Of a DNA stretch of 64,000 bases, positions 43,777 through 51,443 are shown one piece after another. The DNA is taken from NCBI RefSeq assembly GCF_003610695.1, contig NZ_RAQH01000002.1:186001-250000 (forward strand). Direction: 5' to 3'. The translations under genes were made by a program, and so were the position numbers. The notes under the pieces are model-generated. The model searched no databases. It saw only the letters and a list, made by a program, of their open reading frames with translations, and was not told the origin of the DNA. Source of the stretch: Epilithonimonas arachidiradicis (GTDB lineage: Bacteria > Bacteroidota > Bacteroidia > Flavobacteriales > Weeksellaceae). How positions within the stretch are numbered: position 1 is the stretch's first letter; every line of letters starts with the position of its first letter.

Positions 43777-44127
43777 ATGGATTGTAAAGATTTTAAAGAC
43801 GAGCACAAAAAAGAGATTATGGCGGTTCACGATGCAATGGACGTTCTGAGCGGCAAATGGAAGATTTCAATTATTTCCTCTATCTGTTATTATAACAAAA
43901 GACGGTTTTCTGATATTCTGAATGATGTAGAAGGCATATCCAACAGGATGTTGAGCAAAGAATTAAAAGACTTGGAAATGAATAAGCTTTTGGAAAGAAC
44001 CGTTCTGCATACAAAGCCAATTTCTGTTCAGTATCAACTTACAGATTATGGATTGAAACTGAAAAACATCATCAATAACCTGTCGGAATGGGGGGCAGAA
44101 CATAGAAAAGTTATTATTGGCAAATAA
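43777..44127 (+). CDS. HxlR-family transcriptional regulator
   Basis: A 116-residue winged-helix protein: VLSGKWKISIISSICYYNKR, RFSDILNDVEGISNRMLSKE and the wing TKPISVQYQLTDYGLKLKNI. A cysteine at residue 3 fits the redox-sensor position of the family. The frame begins at TTG 43759; ATG 43777 directly follows the GTAAC cluster. It probably represses or activates the divergent SDR gene and itself. Confidence 0.87.
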   Translation: MDCKDFKDEHKKEIMAVHDAMDVLSGKWKISIISSICYYNKRRFSDILNDVEGISNRMLSKELKDLEMNKLLERTVLHTKPISVQYQLTDYGLKLKNIINNLSEWGAEHRKVIIGK

Positions 44128-44199
44128 TCGATTGCTATATTAATAAAAAGTAATTCCTATCCTTAACCGTCTTTATTACAAAATCTGAAAAATAAAACC

Positions 44200-44207
44200 T
44201 ATTTTTG
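44200..44207 (+). promoter_or_regulatory. candidate -7 box of yidC
   Basis: TATTTTTG matches TAnnTTTG and would give a leader of about 85 nt before yidC. No TTG stands at the -33 position. Confidence 0.4.
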
Positions 44208-44298
44208 CAGACCAAAATGATGTAGGTTTCTAAACTGTCTGTCTGAGATTATTGAAGACTTCAAATTAAAAGCCTTAAACCTTAAACTTAATTCTATA

Positions 44299-46086
44299 AT
44301 GCAACAGAATAACGGATTAGACAAAAATCAGCTGATTAGCTTCGCGGTTTTTTCTATGATTCTTATCGGTTTTATGTTCTATTTCCAGAACAGAAATGCA
44401 AAAGCTGAACAGGAACAACTCGCTGCGCAAGCCAAAAAAACTGAGCAGACTACAAAAGCAAAAGCTCAGGTTACTAATCTTAATGCGAATACAGTAACAC
44501 CGACTTCAGTTCAGAAAGTTAATCTTCAGAATGATGAATTGGCTTTGGAATTTTCCAGTGTTGGAGGACAATTAAGCTCTGTTAAACTGAATAAATTTCA
44601 GGCTTTTGGTGGAAAACCATTGTATCTTTTCAATAATAACAATTCCACCTATGGCTTCCAGTTTACGGATAAGTCCGGTAAAGTTTTCAATACAAAAGAT
44701 TTAGTTTTTGCACCACAAGTTTCCGGGAATTCTGTGACTTTGAGTTCAAAAATTGGAAATGCTGTTGTACAATTCGTTTATACACTTAAGCCAAAATATA
44801 CGTTAGATTTTCAGGTAAAAACACAAGGTTTAGCTAATATCGTTAATGATGGAAAAGCTAATTTTGTCTGGAATTACAATGTAAGAGGTGCAGAAAAAGG
44901 ACGTTCGCAGGAAGAGACTCACACCGAGTTTGCTTATGCGTTCAACAATTATAAAGACTACGATTACGATGCCCGTTCCGATATGGATGAGCCGGACGAA
45001 ACCCTGAATTGGATTGGTGTAAAGCAACAGTTTTTCGCAGCAGTTCTTGAAGCTAAAAATGGATTGACCAAATCAAAAGGTAATCAGGAAGCGATCCCAG
45101 AAGGGGAGTTTTTGAAGAAATTCAATTATGACGGACAGGTTAATTTGGCTGGCAATGAATTGAATCAGGATTTTACCTGGTATTTTATGCCACTAGATAT
45201 GGACTTGCTGAAGTCTTACGACAAAAACTTTGACGAGATTCTGCCGTTAGGCTGGTCTTTCATCGGCTCGCTGAACCGCCACGTATTTATGCCGATGTAC
45301 AATTTGTTATCGTCTTGGGGATTGGCAGCAGGCTGGGCGATTTTCTGGATGACCATTATCGTGAAACTGATTTTGTCTCCGGTAATGTTCAAACAGCACA
45401 AACTAAGTGCGATGATGAAGGTGATTCGTCCGGAAATTGATGAGGTGAATGCTAAATTCAAGGATGCGGACCCGATGAAAAAGCAACAGGAAACAATGGC
45501 GGTCTACCGGAAAGCCGGCGTGAATCAAATGGCAGGATGTTTACCGGCGTTGGTTCAGATTCCGTTGTTCTACGCACTTTTCCGTTTCTTCCCGAATATG
45601 TTAGACCTTAGAGGGAAAAGCTTCTGGTTCGTTCCGGATTTGACAGCTTATGACGATATCATCAGTTGGGGAACCAACATTCCGTTGCTGGGAAATCACC
45701 TGAGTGTATTTGCTTTGGCTTGTACCATTGTGATTTTGATTTACACGATTATGACTTCAGGAAACATTCAGCAGCCACAACAGGAAGGGATGCCGAATAT
45801 GAAAGTCTTGATGTACATCTTCCCAATCACGTTCTTGTTCTTCCTTAACAGTTCTGCATCAGGTTTATCTTGGTATTATTTTGTATCCAATGCGATTAAC
45901 ATCGTGATTATCTTGGTGATTAAATATTTCATCTTAGATGAGAAGAAAATCCACGCTCAGATCCAGGAAAACAAAAAGAAAGAACCGAAGAAAGAAGGAA
46001 CTTTCCAGAAACGGATGAGAGAGATGATGGAGAAAGCGCAAGAGCAACAGCGTTTACAGGAACAAGCTAGAAACAAAAAGAAATAA
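44299..46086 (+). CDS. yidC: membrane protein insertase YidC
   Basis: A 595-residue YidC/Oxa1 protein that inserts proteins into the inner membrane, alone or with Sec. An N-terminal helix (LISFAVFSMILIGFMFYFQNR) leads to a large periplasmic beta domain (about 75-330). The conserved five-helix insertase domain follows, including GWAIFWMTIIVKLILSPVM, QMAGCLPALVQIPLFYALF and SSASGLSWYYFVSNAINI. The basic, glutamine-rich C-terminal tail is typical of this group. A terminator follows. Confidence 0.96.
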   Translation: MQQNNGLDKNQLISFAVFSMILIGFMFYFQNRNAKAEQEQLAAQAKKTEQTTKAKAQVTNLNANTVTPTSVQKVNLQNDELALEFSSVGGQLSSVKLNKFQAFGGKPLYLFNNNNSTYGFQFTDKSGKVFNTKDLVFAPQVSGNSVTLSSKIGNAVVQFVYTLKPKYTLDFQVKTQGLANIVNDGKANFVWNYNVRGAEKGRSQEETHTEFAYAFNNYKDYDYDARSDMDEPDETLNWIGVKQQFFAAVLEAKNGLTKSKGNQEAIPEGEFLKKFNYDGQVNLAGNELNQDFTWYFMPLDMDLLKSYDKNFDEILPLGWSFIGSLNRHVFMPMYNLLSSWGLAAGWAIFWMTIIVKLILSPVMFKQHKLSAMMKVIRPEIDEVNAKFKDADPMKKQQETMAVYRKAGVNQMAGCLPALVQIPLFYALFRFFPNMLDLRGKSFWFVPDLTAYDDIISWGTNIPLLGNHLSVFALACTIVILIYTIMTSGNIQQPQQEGMPNMKVLMYIFPITFLFFLNSSASGLSWYYFVSNAINIVIILVIKYFILDEKKIHAQIQENKKKEPKKEGTFQKRMREMMEKAQEQQRLQEQARNKKK

Positions 46087-46092
46087 ACATCT

Positions 46093-46119
46093 AAAGCGGT
46101 AATTTTTACCGCTTTTTTT
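46093..46119 (+). terminator. yidC terminator
   Basis: Stem AAAGCGGTAA/TTACCGCTTT with a 3-nt loop and seven T residues. Confidence 0.88.
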
Positions 46120-46120
46120 A

Positions 46121-46262
46121 TTGGGGCGTATCCCTTTGTAAGATTGGCTTTTTGCAAAAAGCCAATCTTACAAGCGGGCCGTGCTTTCCGCTATATCTTT
46201 TTCTGCCAAGCTTTTGCCAATCCAGAAAAAGGATGCCGCTGCAATCACTTACGCGCTGACGC
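46121..46262 (+). repeat. nested hairpin repeat, copy 4, with 38-bp perfect palindrome
   Basis: Outer GGGGCGTATCCC and ACTTACGCGCTGACGCC enclose two hairpins. The left one (46136-46173) is a perfect 38-bp palindrome, half-site TTGTAAGATTGGCTTTTTG, with no unpaired loop. The right one has stem TCTTTTTCTG/CAGAAAAAGGA and cargo GCCAAGCTTTTGCCAATC. CGCTATATCTTTTT and AAAAAGGATGCCGCT agree with copy 2. It lies in the 370-bp gene-free gap after yidC. Confidence 0.75.
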
Positions 46263-46312
46263 CTTTATTCAACATTTGTCTAAAAAATATAATTTATCAT
46301 AATTATTTGTCT

Positions 46313-46395
46313 TACTTTGATGAGTTTTACGTCTTTGCGAACCTTAAAATATTTTCCATAATTTCAAAAAAATCTTTGCGGACTTTGCGTTAAAA
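46313..46395 (+). repeat. half-copy of the CTTTG inverted-repeat family
   Basis: CTTTGATGAGTTTTACGTCT and CTTTGCGGACTTTGCGTT align along their length with the right half of the element at 48849-48930. The left arm is absent. It completes the gene-free gap before the TrmH-family gene; I see nothing else there. Confidence 0.6.
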
Positions 46396-46456
46396 ATTTA
46401 CAATTTATACAAAGAAAAATCCCGAAATTTGCAACCATCAATTTAAATCCAAAACC

Positions 46457-47116
46457 TTGAACTTAGAATCTACCTACGAATATCTCCAACAATTCCTAAC
46501 TGCGGAACGTTTCCAAAAAATCGAACATTACTCCAAAGAAAGTTCAGATTTTGTTCTGCCGGTAATGGAAGACATTTACCAGTTCAGAAATGCGGCTGCC
46601 ATTGTTCGTTCTGTGGAAGCTTGTGGATTTCATAAAGTGGTGGCGATGGAAAAAGAGAATTTCTTTGAACCGAATCTAAAAGTCACAAAAGGCGCTGATA
46701 CTTGGGTTGAGGTGGAGAAAATGCCAAGAACAATAGAATCTCTTCAGAACATCAAAAACCGAGGTTATAAGATAGTCGCTGTTTCAGCCGAAAACAATGC
46801 GAAAATGCTCCCAGATTATAAAATCGAAGAACCTTTGGCTTTAGTTTTCGGAACAGAGTGGGAGGGAACAACGGATGAATTATTGGACTTTGCTGATGAA
46901 ACTTTAGCAATTCCAATGTTTGGATTTACAAAAAGTTTCAACGTGTCTGTTGCGGCCGCCATTTGTATGTATGAACTTAAACAAAAATTGCTAAAATCTG
47001 ATATCGATTATAAATTGTCCGAAGAAAAATTGCTACAGATGAAAATCCGCTGGGCAAAAAACTCGATTCCAAGTGGTGATATGATTTTGGAAAAGTATTT
47101 GAGAGAGAATCAATAA
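46457..47116 (+). CDS. TrmH-family (SpoU) RNA methyltransferase
   Basis: A 219-residue SPOUT methyltransferase. The AdoMet knot motifs are visible: YQFRNAAAIVRSVEACGFH (motif 1, Asn and Arg), ALVFGTEWEGTTDELLDFAD (motif 2, with the glutamate) and IPMFGFTKSFNVSVAAAICMYEL (motif 3). It should methylate a tRNA or rRNA ribose; the exact site is not read from sequence. No ATG precedes the conserved domain in frame, so translation most likely starts at TTG 46457. Confidence 0.85.
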   Translation: MNLESTYEYLQQFLTAERFQKIEHYSKESSDFVLPVMEDIYQFRNAAAIVRSVEACGFHKVVAMEKENFFEPNLKVTKGADTWVEVEKMPRTIESLQNIKNRGYKIVAVSAENNAKMLPDYKIEEPLALVFGTEWEGTTDELLDFADETLAIPMFGFTKSFNVSVAAAICMYELKQKLLKSDIDYKLSEEKLLQMKIRWAKNSIPSGDMILEKYLRENQ

Positions 47117-47162
47117 TCTTAGTATATTTGATTATAAAATACTCATTATGACAATTTATAAT
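47099..47162 (+). promoter_or_regulatory. toxin-antitoxin promoter and operator
   Basis: TTG (47099-47101) and TATATTTG (47123-47130), 21 bp apart, form a Bacteroidetes-type promoter. A perfect inverted repeat ATTATAAA (47131-47138) and TTTATAAT (47155-47162) spans the antitoxin start codon and is a plausible site for autoregulation. Confidence 0.6.
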
Positions 47163-47363
47163 GTTTCTATACCGGATAATAAAGATTCTTTTTTTCGAGA
47201 ATTCTTAGAGCTTATTGGAGCAAAGTACGAGAAAAAGCAAGATACTTTTGAGCTGTCTGACGAGCAAAAGAAAATATTGGATAACCAAGATGATTTTGCG
47301 TTGTCGGATTATGAAGATAATGACAGTTTTGTAGCAGAGTTAAAGAAAGAATATGGCATTTAA
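47148..47363 (+). CDS. antitoxin of type II toxin-antitoxin pair
   Basis: A 71-residue acidic protein (many D and E; ELSDEQKKILDNQDDFALSD in the middle, then LKKEYGI) upstream of and overlapping a RelE/ParE-type toxin gene by 11 bases. This size, order and overlap are typical of small Bacteroidetes antitoxins (DUF2683-like). The N-terminal part should bind DNA or form a dimer and the C-terminal part wrap the toxin; that is family knowledge rather than seen. Confidence 0.8.
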   Translation: MTIYNVSIPDNKDSFFREFLELIGAKYEKKQDTFELSDEQKKILDNQDDFALSDYEDNDSFVAELKKEYGI

Positions 47364-47643
47364 AGTCATTGTTTCTCCTGTTGCAAAATCGAATGTAAGA
47401 GAAGCTGCGTCTTATTACAAAAGAGAAGTATCTAACAAAGTAGCTCAAAAATTTGTTGAAGATTATGGGCAAACCATTCAAAGAATAAGACAAAATCCAT
47501 ATTTTCAAATCTATTATAAAGATTTTAGAGGATTGACGATGCGTAAATTTCCCTATATTGTTTTCTATCAAGTTTCCGTAGATACAATCTTAGTAAAAGC
47601 AGTTTTCAATGGACTTCAGGATACTAAGAAAAGACCAAAATAA
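47353..47643 (+). CDS. RelE/ParE-superfamily toxin
   Basis: A 96-residue basic protein with the ParE/RelE fold pattern: an N-terminal strand (FKVIVSPVAKSNVREAASYY), two helices with FVEDYGQTIQRIRQNPYFQI, and the closing strands GLTMRKFPYIVFYQV and TILVKAVFNGLQDTKKRP. Family members inhibit gyrase or cleave mRNA; the motif FPYIVFYQV is closer to plasmid-stabilisation ParE-like proteins. Its target is not known. It is coupled to the antitoxin by overlap. Confidence 0.82.
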   Translation: MAFKVIVSPVAKSNVREAASYYKREVSNKVAQKFVEDYGQTIQRIRQNPYFQIYYKDFRGLTMRKFPYIVFYQVSVDTILVKAVFNGLQDTKKRPK

Positions 47644-47645
47644 TT

Positions 47646-48767
47646 TTAAGTAATTAATTCACAAACAATTTCCCCAATCTTCGGAGCCAGCGCAACACCC
47701 ATTCCCGAAAGTCTTATTGCACAAAATTGTTTTTCGGAGATTTGTTTCACAATCGGTGTTTTTTCTATTCCCATTGCCATAATTCCTGACCATCGCATTG
47801 CTATTTTAAAATCTTGATTAGGCAAAATAACTTCTTTTAGAAATTGTTTCAAATGATTTTGCAAAAAATCTGTGGTTTCAAAATTGGTTGTTTTTTCAGT
47901 TTCAAAATCCTGATTTCTAGCACCGCCTAAAAGAATTTGATTTCCTAAATTTCGGAAGTAATAAAAACCTTCATCGTAATGAAAAGTACCTTTTAGTTTA
48001 AGATTCTCGATAGGTTCAGTCAGAATAATTTGTCCTCTTGCAGGGATGATTTCTTCTGATTCTAAAAACTTTGTACTGAAAGCATTCGTGCAATAAATGA
48101 CTTTATCACATTTTAGAATAAGATTATCATCAATTGTTATTTTGATTTCATTCTCAGCTTCTGAAACTGATTCTACTTCTGTTCCGAAAAGAAATTCGAC
48201 TTTCAATTCGTGGCATTTTTCTAAAAGTTTGTTCAATAATTTTCCCGAATGTAGACTTCCTTCACAAAGATTCTCAACCAAATAGTCTGATTTTCCTAAT
48301 CCAAATTCTTCGATTTTTTCATTCGTGATTCTGAACGTATTTTCGGTTTTTATGATTGGAGCTAATTTTTCATTCACATCATCCAGTTTGTCCAAAGCTG
48401 ATTCAGTATTCAAAATCTCGTAACCGCCACACATTTCAAAATCAATTTCATCTTGAGTAAAATAATTCTGAATCTTCTGTAAACCTTCGAATCTCATTTT
48501 AACCAAATCCAAAGTTTTCTCCCAACCCATTTTTTCGGAATCGGAAATAATCTCTGTCAAACTTCCAAAACAAGCAAAACCAGCATTTCGGGTTGATGCG
48601 CCAGTTGGAACAGAATTTCGTTCAATAATTAAAACCGATTTTTCGGGATATTTTTCTTTGATAGAAATCGCAGCCCAAAGTCCTGTAAATCCTGAACCAA
48701 TGATTGTAATGTCACGTTTTCTGTAAAAAGTTTCGGTTTCCCAAATGCTTGGATTAATATTTCTCAT
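47646..48767 (-). CDS. FAD-dependent oxidoreductase (DAO family)
   Basis: A 373-residue glycine-oxidase/DAO-type flavoprotein. The dinucleotide motif ITIIGSGFTGLWAAISIKEK begins at about residue 21, GASTRNAGFACFG follows in the FAD contact region, and the C-terminal part holds the DAO-type RLSGMGVALAPKIGE. The substrate is probably an amine or amino acid (inference). The frame runs to 48782 but ATG 48767 is preferred. It is convergent with the toxin gene, only 2 bp apart. Confidence 0.83.
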   Translation of the reverse strand: MRNINPSIWETETFYRKRDITIIGSGFTGLWAAISIKEKYPEKSVLIIERNSVPTGASTRNAGFACFGSLTEIISDSEKMGWEKTLDLVKMRFEGLQKIQNYFTQDEIDFEMCGGYEILNTESALDKLDDVNEKLAPIIKTENTFRITNEKIEEFGLGKSDYLVENLCEGSLHSGKLLNKLLEKCHELKVEFLFGTEVESVSEAENEIKITIDDNLILKCDKVIYCTNAFSTKFLESEEIIPARGQIILTEPIENLKLKGTFHYDEGFYYFRNLGNQILLGGARNQDFETEKTTNFETTDFLQNHLKQFLKEVILPNQDFKIAMRWSGIMAMGIEKTPIVKQISEKQFCAIRLSGMGVALAPKIGEIVCELIT

Positions 48768-48773
48768 GTTTTT

Positions 48774-48930
48774 TGAACACAAAGTTCAGAATGTTTTTTA
48801 TTTATACTCATAAAGTTCACAAAGCCGCTTTGCTTATTAGATATTTTTCTTTGCTGAGTTTTATGCCTTTGTGAACTTAAAGATATTTTCAAGAAATTAG
48901 CAAATTCTTTGCGAGCTTTGTGTTCAATTA
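48774..48930. repeat. CTTTG inverted-repeat element, complete copy
   Basis: Outer arms TTGAACACAAAG (48774-48785) and CTTTGTGTTCAA (48915-48926) are perfectly complementary. A second nested pair, AAGTTCACAAAG and CTTTGTGAACTT, lies inside. Its right half is homologous to 46313-46395. It sits between the DUF1572 and FAD oxidoreductase genes. Confidence 0.75.
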
Positions 48931-48933
48931 AAA

Positions 48934-49518
48934 TCAAAGTTTATAATCATCTCTCACTTCGTTACTTTTTGCAAAGCAGACCGACGAAGAATTTTCCTGA
49001 TTCGAACCAAATTTTGAATGCATCTCCTGATTGAAATCTGCCGACTTATTTCGGGCAATCGAAAGCGTTTTCCAATCATTATTTTTCATCATTTTAGCAA
49101 TGTATACAATTTGTCCAATGTGATAAGGATAATGCGCTAACTGACGAAAAATCGCATCCAAGACCGAATGCGCTTCGCCTCTGATATAAATTGTAGAGTT
49201 GATATTTTCGTTCGTGATTTGGTTTAAAGCTTCGAAAAGACAATTCCAGCCTTTTTCCCAATATTGCAGAATTTCAGCTTTTGTTTTGAAAGAATTGATA
49301 AATTCCGAATCTCGGTTTCGCCAATCTTTTTCGCCATCTTCGGTAAAGAAATTAGTCCAGCGAGACAACATATTTCCAGCAACGTGATTGATGATAATTG
49401 CGATAGAATTACTTTCCTCGTTGTATTGCCAAAACAATTGTTCTTCAGAAAGCTGAGCGAACGATTTGTCACCCAATTCTTTATAATAGAGAAATCGCTT
49501 AATGAATAAGTCTTTCAT
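48934..49518 (-). CDS. DUF1572 (DinB superfamily) protein
   Basis: A 194-residue DinB-like protein of the DUF1572 type. Diagnostic are SNSIAIIINHVAGNMLSRWT with its conserved His, and FRQLAHYPYHIGQIVYIAKM, which holds the two further metal-ligand histidines. The function is not established. The C-terminal ~35 residues are polar and variable. It is preceded by a hairpin terminator belonging to rsmE. Confidence 0.84.
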   Translation of the reverse strand: MKDLFIKRFLYYKELGDKSFAQLSEEQLFWQYNEESNSIAIIINHVAGNMLSRWTNFFTEDGEKDWRNRDSEFINSFKTKAEILQYWEKGWNCLFEALNQITNENINSTIYIRGEAHSVLDAIFRQLAHYPYHIGQIVYIAKMMKNNDWKTLSIARNKSADFNQEMHSKFGSNQENSSSVCFAKSNEVRDDYKL

Positions 49519-49542
49519 TTTGAAAATTTTACTTAATAAATA

Positions 49543-49575
49543 TAAAAATTCCTCTCAAATATTTGAAAGGAATTA
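49543..49575 (-). terminator. rsmE terminator
   Basis: Stem AATTCCTCTCAAAT/ATTTGAAAGGAATT with one mismatch and, on the minus strand, a T-rich tail. Confidence 0.75.
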
Positions 49576-49599
49576 TAAATTTTAAAGCTTTAATTATAA

Positions 49600-50349
49600 T
49601 CAAAACATTTTATCATAATTCCAAGCAGCAACAAAAATTCCGGCAGTTTCAGTTCGTAATCTTTGATTTCCTAATGAAACAGCTTTGATGCCTTTCTCCG
49701 CTAAAATCTGAATTTCTTTATCAGAAAAATCGCCTTCTGGCCCAATCAGGAAAGTAATTTGGTTGCTTGTTGTTGATTGTTGGTTGATGGCATTGTCACG
49801 CGTGTCATCCTGAGCGGAGTCGAACGGTCGAAGCGCATTCAGATTAATTCTTTCCAGATTTTCGTTACAATGTGCCACAAAAGTATTTTCTGGGTTTAGG
49901 TTTTTCATAAAGTCAGAAAATTTGGTCAAATCATTAACTTTTGGAAAATGAAATCTAAGACTTTGCTTCGAAGCAGAAATAGCTTGTTTCCTCAGTTTAT
50001 CAATACTGATATTCTTACGTTCGGTTTTTTCTGTAAGGATAAAACTGATTTCTGAGATGCCCATTTCCACAGCTTTTTCAACAAAAAATTCGATTCGGTC
50101 AATGTTCTTCGTTGGTGCAATCGCGATATGAAGTTTTGGAGAAAAATCAGGAAGATTTTCTTTGATTTCGGAAACGTCTAATGATACTTTTTTACCTTCG
50201 AAAACAAGATTTCCTTTTGCCAGATTTCCATTGCCGTCGGTTACGAAAATCTCTTCGCCTTCTCGCATTCTGAGAACTTTTGTGATGTGCTGTTGTTCAT
50301 CAGAATCAATCATTAAATCAGGGAAAATCTGTCCAAAGAAAAGTTTCAT
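49600..50349 (-). CDS. rsmE: 16S rRNA (uracil1498-N3)-methyltransferase with in-frame repeat insertion
   Basis: A 249-residue RsmE that methylates U1498 of 16S rRNA. It has the N-terminal PUA-like domain (DEQQHITKVLRMREGEEIFV), the RKNISIDKLRKQAISASKQS segment and the SPOUT motifs FLIGPEGDFSDKE and VSLGNQRLRTETAG. Between them about 20 extra residues (RPFDSAQDDTRDNAIN and a Ser/Thr/Gln-rich stretch) replace the usual short linker. The inserted DNA (49804-49824) is a copy of the GAGCGGAGTCGAA dispersed repeat. The motifs on both sides are intact, so the protein is likely functional. Confidence 0.9.
   Translation of the reverse strand: MKLFFGQIFPDLMIDSDEQQHITKVLRMREGEEIFVTDGNGNLAKGNLVFEGKKVSLDVSEIKENLPDFSPKLHIAIAPTKNIDRIEFFVEKAVEMGISEISFILTEKTERKNISIDKLRKQAISASKQSLRFHFPKVNDLTKFSDFMKNLNPENTFVAHCNENLERINLNALRPFDSAQDDTRDNAINQQSTTSNQITFLIGPEGDFSDKEIQILAEKGIKAVSLGNQRLRTETAGIFVAAWNYDKMF
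49804..49824 (+). repeat. dispersed GAGCGGAGTCGAA repeat inside rsmE
   Basis: Matches 30266-30286 at 19 of 21 positions. It is read in frame on the minus strand as FDSAQDD. Confidence 0.75.
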
Positions 50350-50366
50350 TTTATATTGATTTTATA

Positions 50367-50472
50367 TTGAACCACATAGGCACATAAGTTTTTTCGGGAT
50401 AAAAAAGTCTAAATAGCCATTTTTACTTTTCTATTTCAAAATTCTTACAGCTATTGTGTCTATGTGGTTTTG
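50367..50472. repeat. inverted-repeat element, AACCACATAG type
   Basis: Left arm AACCACATAGGCACATAAG (50369-50387) and right arm CTATTGTGTCTATGTGGTT (50451-50469) are largely complementary around about 63 bp. The ends have the same AACCACA...TGTGGTT form as the element at 2821-2954. It lies between the DUF808 and rsmE genes. Confidence 0.68.
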
Positions 50473-50486
50473 CTATTTCACATTGT

Positions 50487-51368
50487 TTATTTTTTAGCAG
50501 GTTTTACAATTGAAATTATTTTCTTGCCAATTGTTGCCAATAAAACCGCAGCCAGACCAAAAACGATCCCCAATCCGAATTTCGAAAAGATATTTTCCGG
50601 AAGCAAATGGTGTATATAATCGATATTATGAAGAAAAATTTCCCCGGAAACCAACAACAAAGCAATAGTTCCAACAACGCCAAGAATTTTGATGACAATT
50701 GGTAAAGCCTTAATCAAAACTTGTCCAAGACCTGAGAAAAATCCTTTGTTCCCTGACTTTTTCATTAGGAAAAAACCGGCATCATCCATTCTGACAATCA
50801 AAGCAACAATTCCGTAAACGCCTACTGTTGCTATGATTGCAACGAAAGAAACACTCAGAATCTGAGTCAAAAGAGGATGTTGTTTCTCAATTACGGTTCC
50901 TAATGCGATAATCACAATTTCCAAAGACAAAATAAAATCGGTTTTGATGGCCGAACTGATTTTTGATTTTTCTGATTTCTCATCTTCTTCTGGTAAAGTG
51001 CTTTCTTCTACAACCTCGTGTCCTTTTTTATTTCTGTGAAAAAGAAATTCGATGATTTTTTCAACACCTTCGTAAGCCAAATAAATTCCACCAATAATCA
51101 AAATATAAGTGATTGCTGGCTCATAAAGCCATTTGAGTAAAAATATAATTGGGATGATAATCAGCTTATTGATAAAAGAACCTTTGGTAATTGCCCAAAG
51201 AACAGGAATCTCGCGAGACGATAAAAATCCGGTTGCTTTTTCTGCATTTACTGCAAGGTCATCTCCGAGGATTCCGGCAGTTTTTTTAGTTGCTAATTTG
51301 CTGGTTACTGCGATGTCGTCCATCAACGCACCGATATCGTCTAAGATTGCAAAGAATCCTGAAGCCAT
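50487..51368 (-). CDS. DUF808 (YedI-type) inner-membrane protein
   Basis: A 293-residue multi-spanning protein. The family start MASGFFAILDDIGALMDDIA is followed by TKKTAGILGDDLAVNAEKAT, and FLFHRNKKGHEV marks the cytoplasmic loop; about seven hydrophobic spans follow to the C-terminal basic tail. No function is established for this family (sometimes called YedI). The frame begins at 51389, but ATG 51368 is the conserved start. Confidence 0.85.
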   Translation of the reverse strand: MASGFFAILDDIGALMDDIAVTSKLATKKTAGILGDDLAVNAEKATGFLSSREIPVLWAITKGSFINKLIIIPIIFLLKWLYEPAITYILIIGGIYLAYEGVEKIIEFLFHRNKKGHEVVEESTLPEEDEKSEKSKISSAIKTDFILSLEIVIIALGTVIEKQHPLLTQILSVSFVAIIATVGVYGIVALIVRMDDAGFFLMKKSGNKGFFSGLGQVLIKALPIVIKILGVVGTIALLLVSGEIFLHNIDYIHHLLPENIFSKFGLGIVFGLAAVLLATIGKKIISIVKPAKK

Positions 51369-51443
51369 AACTTTTTTATTTTGATACAAAAATAAGTTTT
51401 AAACTTTAAAATTCAATGCTTAAAGTTAATTGGTGGATTATTT

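Noticed and set aside
16303-46262. Nested repeats as integron attC sites
   Set aside because: No integron integrase, no gene cassettes and no proper R-box motifs; only the hairpin shape is similar.
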